Below are positions 7,949 to 15,126 of a stretch of DNA of 15,500 nucleotides, piece after piece. The stretch comes from Glandiceps talaboti (Eukaryota > Hemichordata > Enteropneusta > Spengelidae), in the NCBI RefSeq assembly GCF_964340395.1, contig NC_135552.1, forward strand, positions 19,201,681-19,217,180. The letters run 5' to 3'. The first letter of the stretch is position 1. Every line of letters begins with the position of its first letter. The translations under genes were made by a program, and so were the position numbers. Under the pieces are notes generated by a model, which did not search any database, was not told the origin of the DNA, and saw only the letters and a program-made list of their open reading frames with translations.

Positions 7949-10900
7949 CTGAAAAAAAAATAGTAAAAACTGAATTTGGAATTTGGATAAAAAAACAGAT
8001 TTCCAAAATATTATCCATCAATTTCCATCATCCTACATTGGAATAAGAATTGGGTTGGTATGAACTATCATTTCAGTATAATTCAAAATACCCTCTAATT
8101 AAGGAGTTTGCCAAAAACCAGATTTATGAACTAAAAAACACAAAATAGTGAGTGGAGTCAGACTCTTTCAAAAGAGATTTGTGAAATAAACATATACTTC
8201 TATACATGTAATATAAATATGTTTAAAATACATGAAATATACATGCTTGTATATATGTAACATTAAATATATACATGAAATATACACACATATGCTTGTA
8301 ACAATAAATGTTTAAAATACATCAAATATACATGTTTGCATTATGTAACATTAAACATGTTTAAAATACATGAAATATATATGTATTTTAAACATGTTTA
8401 ATGTTTCATAATACAAACATGTATATTTGACATATTTTAAATATATGTAAACATGGTTAACATATGAAATACACATTGTATTTGTTTACACGTAACATAA
8501 AATCTGTTACAATGCATGAATCCATCCTAGTCTATTTTTGGTATAATTATGTTTTCTTTTCATATAAAAATAGTGCCATGTAATTGCATATCTGTCAGTG
8601 TTGCATGTTGTTTGACTGACACTCCCCACAGAGCTCTTGAATATTGCGTTTCTTTCCTGTAAAGTATCGTTCTACGAATAACAACAGCTGATCTCTGAAA
8701 TTGAATGGTATGTAGAGATTGACACACTGCAACTAGAAAAAATGCCAAAGGGAATTTATCTGATTATACACGATATCAATGAGTATACAGCAATCCACTT
8801 AATAAATAGGCTGTCTTTCCACACTCGTACATTACTGAAGTGTTGAGAATTGGGGAATTCTTACAACATGTTTCATGTTAGTGTTCACTGGCTCTGTTTG
8901 ATACAAGTGTGTAGAAGCTACACTTTACGATTGCAACTTCTTGCTACATTTTGTCAAAATGAAATAAACCCATTTGAACATACTACAACTAGAATGCAGA
9001 CATGTAGATACCACTGTCTTCAAGTGTGTCTGTATTTGATGTCTGCATGGTGCCATGTTAGTTCATTTCATTTAGACAAAATGTTGCAAGAAACTGCTAT
9101 ATTCATTCAATCTTGCTATCTTAAAGTGCAGCGTATGCAGTTTCTCATTGGTTTATGCAAGGTTGTATCAAACAGAGCCCGCAAACACTTAGCTTGCTCG
9201 AGCCGCAAAACATATGATTTGACAGTTGTGCAAGGTTGTGCACATGTGCAACATTGAGCTAATCTGTTTGTGTGACTTACTGCTATTTTGAATGGTCTGA
9301 GCTTACCGTTATCTGTTTTGCGAATCGAGCGAACATAAGACAAGAATTGACAGAATAGACAAGACGTAGGTTGAATTTAGTGATCTAAAGTTGCTTTCTG
9401 TACTTTTTATAGTCATTGGCAAGGGTATGGGTGGGTTTTTAACCGAAAATCTGTGTGAAGGAAATCTGTTTGCAGTCTCGCTGTTTGAGATGGGGAAGAA
9501 CCATAGCAGAGGGGAGAAGACGTGTCGAAACCCCATAAGCATACACATCCAGAGCTAGCAAACACTAAAATGAAACAGGCTGTATCTGATAGTTCTATGT
9601 CATGACACAACATATCTATTTCATCAGCCTGTGTAACACTAAAAAGACAACCTTCAACATTACCAGCATTTGGTTTGAATTATTTAAACTTCATTTGCAA
9701 GGGGTATGGAGTATTCCCGATGCAATTTGTTCATTCTATTGGAATATATTCATAGCACAAATTGCTTGTCACTGTGTAAGCATAACGCTGGGGATGACAA
9801 GACCCTTTGATCCAAAAGCAAATTGTCTACAGATCGTGATTACAGAATATACAGTTGGGAATACAGAATGATGTAACTTGACATGTACATAAGAAGCATG
9901 TATTTTACATACACTACCTAAAAATGCAAAAACAAAATAAATTAGTTCTACCCTGTTTTCACTCAACAATATTATTTTCAGGAGGATGCTTTTTGTAGTC
10001 TTTATTTTAAAATTAAATAAATTTTTAAGTACTAAATCTCTCCAAGGGAATAATAATTTTTTATAGATCTGATGAAATATTGAATCTGATGTATTGATGC
10101 ATAATACAGTATTTTTAAAAAATTCACATTTCCATGATGATGATGATGATGATAATGATATGATGATAATTATGATGATGATGATGATGATGATGATGAT
10201 ACTAATATTCTAAGTTGAAACAGTTGTGTTTTTGTTTCAAGTATTTGCTCCAAAACACAAGGACACAATTTGAAATTATTTAAGGACAGATCTAGATTGG
10301 ATGGATATAAATAAAGTGTTATTGCTGCTGTATTAATTACCTATTTTAATGCATGTACTGATAGCCAAGTTAGAACATTAATAGGTAACCCCCTCACTGG
10401 CTTGTAAATTCACAGTAAATTCACAGCAAAAGTGAAATTCATGGAAAGCTGTAGAGTTGACAGTGATGGGCTAGGTGTAGGATTTCAGAAGAGAAAATCT
10501 CTAAGAATTAGGCCATCTGCAAATAACACCGCGACACAAATTTCTGAATTTGATACATGCAAGTCTTTATACTATGTACTATAACTGTGCTATTGCGATC
10601 ACTGTTGCACGATTTCATGTTTGCAAGGTGACGTATTTTGAATAAAATTCTTGGAACTCAGGAATTGCAATTAAGTAAATGTATCTTTGTTCAATACATT
10701 ATTTGGAATTTGAAATTGCCACAAAATAAGAATCTGAGTCAGCGACACTTTTATGTAATCATGGATTGACATAATATAGAAGATAATAACATGTAAAAAG
10801 GTTTACATCGTTGTGACATATAATGTTGCCGATACAATCAATAAAACACTACAAATAACATTATAAAATGAGGTAGAGTACATTTCCTAGATTATATGAA

Positions 10901-13900
10901 TATAAACGAATCACAGCATTAACAAAATTCTATACACATGTATATACCGTAATGGGGATTGGTATCTGACAATGGATTTTACATTTTCAAGATGATGTCT
11001 TTTGAGTAGATTTCAATGCAAAGACTTAAATATGGTAAGAGTAGGATAAGAAGGGATTTCAAGAGCATTTGATCACACAAAACAGATATATGATATATAT
11101 CATTTGAATTACTCTACAGTAAGTGTTGCTAAGTAGTATGGAAACACTCCCTGCACAGCCCATTTTTTCTAAACAAAGTACCATGGTCTGGAATACTAAA
11201 TTCTGGATACATACCCTACAGTAAGTGTTGTGTTATTAACACTCCCTACTTAGCCCATTTTTCTAAACAAAGTACCATGGTCTGGAATACTAAATTCTGG
11301 ATACTTACTTGACAGTAAGTGTTGCGTTTAGTAGTAACACTCCCTGCTCAGCCCATTTCTCCAAACAACCATGGTCTGGAATACTGAATTCTGGATATTC
11401 ATGCTTCAATTCTTTGTAGATATTTTTTAGTGATGGTGGTGGAGAAATACCCTCAGGTACAGAGAAAGCAAGCCCCATCGCCTGTCAATATACAAGAAAT
11501 AAAATATATTTGTCATCATATTTGAAAGAAGAAAGATGTCAATTTTGAATAAAAAGATTATTTTTTCCTGTAAAAGTATTTGGAATGCCATCAAGAAAAG
11601 AGACAGCAAGTCCCATGGCCTGAATATTTGTAAATATTAAATACATTTTAGTGTCAAAATAAACTTAAGAGAAAATTGAATAGAATGCCAGTATTTGAAT
11701 ACTTTTGGAAAGAAAAAGAATTTAATTGATATCGTTAATTTGCATAAAAGTATGAGTCTGCCATTATATTGAAAATTATGATGAGAAGAAGTTTAAAATC
11801 TAAACTTTCGCTTCAGACCTAATCAGTATTAAAACCCAGCTACAATGTATACAGAATCAGCTTCAAATTCAATTGAATGTTTTATTCCTACTAGTACTTA
11901 GTCCTAGTTTTCTCTACTAGTACTGGCCATTGTCCATAGTTACTGTGTGTCTACCAGTATTATGGGATGTATTCCTCTACTAGCCAAATCATCACTGTCC
12001 ATAGTTAGTGTCTACTAGTATTATGGGATGTAATCTGTAAAACTAGTTCAGTATATAGCTATATATTGTAGACAAAACAAACAGACAACTTAATTGATAT
12101 TCCTTGAAAGGTCTTTGAGTCTAAATGACTTAGGGTTTAAAGGATTGAACCGTCGTGCTGTCAACATGTAACAAATTGAATTGTAGTCTGATTCATCAAA
12201 GATGGCAGATAAATGTCTGCAATGCCACTTGACCCTTGACCCCTGTGATGGATAGATGCATAGGTAGATAGTAAATGTTTATACATTCTCAACATATGTC
12301 TCCATTTCTAGGTTGATTGCATTTCTTTTTTCTCCTTAGCTACTGACTTTTTTCTTTCAAAGTTTCAGTTTTGGGCGAGTCATGATTTGAGATTTAGGTA
12401 AGCATGTTAATATTTGAATATTACTATGCTGATTTACAGCTTAGAAATATAGCTAGCTGGTTCAAGATAATATTTTCAAAGATATTCTAGTCTTCAGCCT
12501 AGAATAATCAAGATGCAAGAATATGCTCTATGAGTCATGGAAACATAGTGATAAATCTGTTGAGGACTTGTCAGATGAAAATAGAGAGAGCATGTATGTC
12601 TCCTTGAAAGGGAGATCTCACATGTCACACAAGCTCAACAAACAATTTTTTGTTTAGGCCAAACCCCCCTCTCCCCCCTCCCCCCCTAAATGAACGTTCA
12701 AAGCTCTGACATCGACACATTTATATATAATGTAAACTATGGTGAAAATTCTAACAGATTACACCACTACAATCCATACGATGTACAAACATGGTAAACA
12801 CATTAAAATACTGACTGGAAACCCAGCACTGTATGTCACATACACAGCAGTAAATTTTAATCAACTTCTTAACATCTCAATAGTAAATACAGAATCTGTC
12901 ACTGAACGTGTGAATTCTTTTCTAAATTTGGTTGTAAGTACAAAAATCCCTCACCTAAACGAACAAAGTTAGTTTATTGAGCTTGTGTTACATTGTGCGG
13001 TTGGCATTACTTGATAGATTATAATTATCAATAATGGAACTGACTGGTAATAGTTTAGAAAGTGTAGTAGTGGATGGAGAATTGTTTTTCCCTCTACATG
13101 TTACTGTTAGCTTGCTATTAACAAATTTACATTGATGCTTACCTGACCATCATCATGATAGGGATCTTGACCAAGTATGACTACTTTTAACTGAAAGTAA
13201 TCAAGATATCAAGTTTAACCCTTAGAAATCTGTAATGCATAAGGCCAAAAAAAAAAAAAAAATCTGGTTCTGGTCAGGGTAAACTTTCTAAAGTGGTGTG
13301 ACGACGCAAATTTTTTTTTTCCTAATTTTTTTTTTTTTTGCAAATAAGTAAACACATATTTTTTTGACACTTTACATACTCTGTGCTATCATATTTATCT
13401 CTTGAAAAACTTCCTTTTTCTTCGAAGCAGTTTAGGCTTTGTATTTAAAATAAGCAGTCTTGGCATGTAGGGTAGATTTCAGCTGCTTGTTCTCCTGATA
13501 TCAGGAATAAATAAGGAACGGGAAAGCAAAAATTATTGGGAAAAAAAAGGATTGACGCGAGGGTATTCAGAGCACGCGCGCGCTGACCAGAACCAGATAT
13601 ATATATATATTCTTTTTGGCCTAACAGTATTCATGATTACTGCCCCCCCCCCCCCATCCATAACGCAATTTACATTGAGTGCCAAACCCCCCCCCCCCAT
13701 CTCGTCAGTACCACAAACATCAAAATGGATTTGAACCTCCATGCCACCAATGACAGTCATTTATAATCATTAGGAAAGCCATTGATTTATACCTGAGACT
13801 TATACATTAACATTGCTTTAGTACTTACATATGGAACAACACAACGGGCTATGGAAAGCATGGTATATAGTAAATACATAGACAAACTGTCACAATCCAG

Positions 13901-15126
13901 CACTCATAATGTAGTGACTGGAAAGATCAGATGTATGCAGTCCAGACTCAAAACATTTCCCCAAGTTTGATAGACATCAAAGCTGCAAAAGTTTTATCTG
14001 ATCCCAGTGACCCACCAAGTCTCATGTTTTGGACGTAAAAAATCTACTAAAATATCTAAAGTTGTAAAAATGTATCCATTGATTCTATAATTACCATTAC
14101 CCGATTACAACAATTACAGACCAATATACCAGTCTGAGTACAAGCTATGATTTTAATATGTCTATGCTAATATCTGTAAATACATGTCTTCACTTTCCTT
14201 CGGTTCCCCAATGAATCATCCAGTGCATAATTACCTTACTAAGCGGTGTCAGGTTGAAAGCATGGAATATTTGTTCCTTTGATGGGAATATAGCCGTCTC
14301 TGTATTTTGGTATTCCTTGCTCAATACCTGCTGTATTTCTTGGAAAATTTCACATAACTTCTCATCAGATTTCAGGGCTTCTTCAATTTTTTCTTTCCAA
14401 GTTGCATCTTTCAAACAGGACAGCAGATTGATACTGGAACCTATTTGATATTAGAGAATTAAAACTAGTTAGTTTTCATAATAAGAATAAAATTGTGCAA
14501 ATTTTGTGAAAATTTAATTTTTCAAAAATGTGAAGAATCTAAATTTTTCACGGTCACAATCATAATTCAATTTTGTTTCATGTTTTGTACCATACTGTAC
14601 CACACTCTGCTGGTGTGTACGTGTGTTGCATATAATAAACATTGATAAAGAAATATGTGAATGTGATAACCAAAGTATAGTTTTATTTTATTTTGTAAAC
14701 AATGCCTAATGAGTGTTGATGGTTGAATTGCTCCCTAATTTGATGTTCTAAACATCAAATAAATAATTGTAACGTCCCTTGGACCATTTCTCCATCACCA
14801 CCTTCAAGGTGTTTTCCTGACAAGGTGTACCCCCCTCCCTCCGTACGCGTACCCAATGAGCTTGTATGTACCTTGCCTGCTTGCAGACGGTGCACGCGTT
14901 TCGAAGAAGTGACGACTTACTCCGTATGCAAGCAGGACCAGTATGTACCTGTTGATGGACTTTCCTTTCGCGCTTTGGTTGCAGTGTCCTTTTTAGATTT
15001 TTTTATATTCCCTGCTACATTCCCTTTACGCCGGGAAGACTTTTGAAGTTTTCCCTTGGATCCCAGTCTTCGTTTCTTTGTTTTTATCTTTGTCTCTTTG
15101 GCTTTGCGCTTTCTTGACGGTGGCAT
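7666..15126 (-). CDS. UNG: Uracil-DNA glycosylase (family 1), complete, 5 coding exons
   Basis: Exons 15126-14949, 14440-14235, 13190-13143, 11481-11309 and 7948-7666 join in phase to a 295-residue protein; human UNG2 has 313. The enzyme removes uracil from DNA as the first step of base excision repair. Motifs by residue: GQDPYH 135-140 (water-activating Asp137, Tyr139), GLAFSVP 147-153 (uracil-stacking Phe150), [12 protein letters not shown] 158-169, [11 protein letters not shown] 191-201 (uracil-reading Asn196), LWGGFAQKK 236-244, and HPSPLS 260-265 (catalytic His260, DNA-inserting Leu264). Residues 1-59 are highly basic (17 Lys, 7 Arg), suggesting nuclear targeting; I see no PCNA-binding box or mitochondrial presequence. 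The start is fixed by in-frame TAG-TAA five to six codons upstream, with A at -3. Oddities: GPNQAHG in human is DDGQAMG here, and the segment after HPSPLS is one residue shorter and lacks GFFG. Its introns hold decayed copies of its own exons. Confidence 0.97.
8013..8066 (-). pseudogene. Decayed copy of the 5' end of UNG exon 5
   Basis: The stretch matches 7897-7948 over about 50 bp; both contain GAATTGGGTTGGT on the + strand. In exon 5's frame the copy reads through TNP (for QPN) but meets a TAG where exon 5 has AAGATAGG. It sits about 65 bp upstream, in transcription order, of the real exon and is not usable as coding sequence. Confidence 0.75.
8221..8379. repeat. AT-rich tandem repeat, about 3.4 units of 40-50 bp
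   Basis: Units starting GTTTAAAATACATGAAATAT recur at 8221, 8310 and 8359, with a more diverged unit at about 8269. They share ATATACATG and GTAACATTAAA. The last two units form the left arm of the palindrome that follows. Confidence 0.7.
8311..8441. repeat. Large palindrome, 61-bp arms, 9-bp spacer
   Basis: 8311-8371 and 8381-8441 are reverse complements with four mismatches in 61, separated by 9 bp. Shared cores include ATGTATTTTAAACATGTTTA. The sequence is AT-rich and could form a long hairpin or cruciform. It arises from one unit of the adjacent tandem array in inverted orientation. Confidence 0.9.
8890..9179. mobile_element. Imperfect foldback element, about 290 bp
   Basis: The outer arms match over 17 bp: GGCTCTGTTTGATACAA at 8890-8906 and its reverse complement at 9163-9179. 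Inner arms 8940-8965 and 9065-9090 (around CATTTTGTC) match with two differences. The arms are of unequal length, so the right one carries an insertion. GCAGACAT also recurs near the loop. This explains the long open frame here better than a gene does. Confidence 0.7.
9180..10132. other. Part of UNG intron 4, nothing recognised
   Basis: Several frames of 65-90 codons occur on both strands (9309-9613 and 9602-9969) but overlap each other, match no family I know and show no repeated or motif structure. I see no repeat or RNA gene. Confidence 0.5.
10133..10201. repeat. Microsatellite (ATG)n
   Basis: ATG/GAT trinucleotide repeats, interrupted around 10151-10170 by AATGATATGATGATAATT, then about ten further units. 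Intronic. Confidence 0.95.
10202..11113. other. Part of UNG intron 4, nothing recognised
   Basis: AT-rich sequence with no exon, RNA gene or repeat family that I can support. A short inverted pair GTTGAAAC / GTTTCAAG near 10214-10241 is of the size expected by chance. Confidence 0.5.
11114..11308 (-). pseudogene. Two tandem decayed copies of the 3' half of UNG exon 4
   Basis: Copies at 11114-11214 and 11215-11308 match the last ~90 bp of exon 4 (11309-11400), sharing ACACTCCCT, CCATGGTCTGGAATACT and TTCTGGATA on the + strand. Together with the exon they make a three-unit tandem array of period about 95-101 bp. Relative to the exon both copies carry extra bases after CCATGGT that shift the frame, and the second has TAA/TAG where the exon encodes Ala-Glu-Gln. 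The two copies share TAAATTCTGG and AAAGTACC against the exon, so they are closer to each other than to it. Confidence 0.88.
11309..11481 (-). CDS. UNG: UNG exon 4
   Basis: Acceptor TTGACAG, donor GTAAGT, 173 nt: 57 codons plus two bases. It encodes Ala145 to Val201 and part of Lys202, including the AMGLAFSVP block, the PPPSL segment, DHG and the LLLNATLTV strand with the uracil-reading Asn196. Confidence 0.97.
11588..11622 (-). pseudogene. Decayed copy of the 5' end of UNG exon 4
   Basis: On the - strand, CAG then GCCATGGGACTTGCTGTCTC repeats the acceptor and start of exon 4 (GCGATGGGGCTTGCTTTCTC at 11481). It would read [13 protein letters not shown] against [13 protein letters not shown] of the exon; similarity then stops and no PPPSL segment follows. 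It lies about 140 bp upstream of the real exon start in transcription order. Confidence 0.75.
11913..12037. repeat. Tandem duplication, 2 units of about 62 bp
   Basis: Both units run from CTACTAG through ACTGTCCATAGTTA (ATTGTCCATAGTTA in the first) to CTAGTATTATGGGATGTA, with CCAG for CTAG in the first. Units are 11913-11975 and 11976-12037. A further CTACTAGTACT just upstream (11889) may be the remnant of a third. Intronic and non-coding. Confidence 0.8.
12230..12242 (-). promoter_or_regulatory. DR1-type nuclear receptor half-site pair
   Basis: The - strand reads GGGTCAAGGGTCA: two identical GGGTCA half-sites separated by one base, the DR1 arrangement bound by HNF4 or RXR heterodimers. It lies in UNG intron 3. 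Chance occurrence is possible. Confidence 0.25.
12664..12687. repeat. C-rich tract (G-rich on UNG sense strand)
   Basis: C runs of 6, 6 and 7 are separated by T, CT or TC. On the strand of the UNG transcript this is three long G runs, enough to supply four G-triplets for a quadruplex. Confidence 0.8.
13143..13190 (-). CDS. UNG: UNG exon 3 (48-bp microexon, catalytic Asp loop)
   Basis: Acceptor TTACTTTCAG, donor GTAAGC, exactly 16 codons in phase 0 at both ends. It encodes [16 protein letters not shown], the water-activating loop with Asp137 and Tyr139. Skipping it would keep the frame but destroy catalysis. Confidence 0.97.
13242..13622. mobile_element. Foldback (MITE-like) element, 381 bp, arms about 100 bp
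   Basis: Both ends begin AGGCCAAAAA when read inwards. About 20 bp in, both have ATCTGGTTCTGGTCAG (13262-13277, and as its exact reverse complement at 13583-13598). Further in, both arms carry a GACGC or GCGTC block followed by a long T run, CC and AAT before another T run. The arms differ in A/T tract length and in a CGCGCGCG stretch present only on the right. There is no coding capacity, so it would be a non-autonomous element. A target-site duplication is not clear (TA against AA). Confidence 0.8.
13643..13698. repeat. Two poly-C tracts (C13 and C12)
   Basis: C13 at 13643-13655 and C12 at 13687-13698, each followed by ATC, lie just beyond the foldback element. They are poly-G on the UNG transcript strand. 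The frames across them encoding Pro or Gly runs are artefacts. Confidence 0.9.
14235..14440 (-). CDS. UNG: UNG exon 2
   Basis: The acceptor is ATCAAATAG at 14441-14449 (- strand) and the donor GTAATT. The exon is 206 nt: two bases completing Gly60, then 68 codons to Lys128 in phase 0. It encodes the segment around [12 protein letters not shown], which corresponds to ESWKKHL of human UNG, and the pre-catalytic helix region with [12 protein letters not shown], corresponding to YPPPHQVFTW. Confidence 0.95.
14441..14948 (-). other. UNG intron 1 (508 bp)
   Basis: A phase-1 intron running GTACAT to AAATAG. Its 5' part (14820-14940) is less AT-rich, with several CpG (ACGCGT twice), and contains a 15-bp imperfect hairpin 5 bases past the donor hexamer. 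Nothing else is recognised. Confidence 0.85.
14876..14936. repeat. Inverted repeat next to the UNG exon 1 donor
   Basis: CCTGCTTGCAGACGG at 14876-14890 pairs with CCGTATGCAAGCAGG at 14922-14936 with one mismatch and a 31-bp loop. In the transcript this hairpin begins 5 bases after the GTACATAC donor at 14948-14941. Confidence 0.6.
14949..15126 (-). CDS. UNG: UNG exon 1, basic N-terminal extension
   Basis: From ATG at 15126-15124 the exon runs 59 codons plus one base to the donor GTACAT. The phase-1 G joins GT of exon 2 as Gly60. The peptide is rich in Lys and Arg, with clusters RKRKAK, KTKKRR, SSRRK and KKSKK, any of which could act as a nuclear localisation signal. In-frame TAG and TAA just upstream exclude an earlier start on this exon. 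The extension is placed by phase and position rather than by sequence similarity, so it is slightly less certain than the catalytic exons. Confidence 0.85.

Larger units (their letters stand above)
7949..11308 (-). other. UNG intron 4 (3.4 kb)
   Basis: A phase-2 intron running GTAAGT to TTTCAG. It holds partial copies of both flanking exons, a palindrome and tandem array near 8.2-8.4 kb, a foldback near 8.9-9.2 kb and an ATG microsatellite. A 135-codon frame at 8850-9257 (+) lies mostly inside the foldback and is not a believable gene. Confidence 0.9.
11482..13142 (-). other. UNG intron 3 (1.7 kb)
   Basis: A phase-0 intron running GTAAGC to TTGACAG. It holds the exon 4 copy, a 62-bp tandem duplication, a C-rich tract and a DR1-type sequence. 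A 77-codon frame at 12739-12972 (+) has no recognisable domain and is taken as chance. Confidence 0.9.
13191..14234 (-). other. UNG intron 2 (1.0 kb)
   Basis: A phase-0 intron running GTAATT to TTTCAG. Its 3' part is largely the foldback element at 13242-13622, which ends about 50 bp from the exon 3 acceptor. 13761-14234 holds nothing that I recognise. Confidence 0.9.

Noticed and set aside
8850-9257. 135-codon + strand frame
   Set aside because: It lies in a UNG intron and mostly within an imperfect inverted repeat. No domain, no cysteine pattern consistent with a secreted family, and no plausible splice context.
9309-9969. Cluster of 66-89-codon frames on both strands
   Set aside because: They are mutually overlapping, intronic and without domain features; most likely chance.
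12739-12972. 77-codon + strand frame in UNG intron 3
   Set aside because: No motif, antisense to UNG, and composition like the surrounding AT-rich intron.
13715-13740. tRNA B-box-like GGTTCAAATCC on the - strand, suggesting a SINE
   Set aside because: No A-box at the proper distance upstream, no tRNA fold and no poly-A or simple-repeat tail. The similar GGTTCAATCC near 12144-12153 fails for the same reason.
13533-13760. Frames with Pro or Gly runs
   Set aside because: These come from the two poly-C tracts and the edge of the foldback element.
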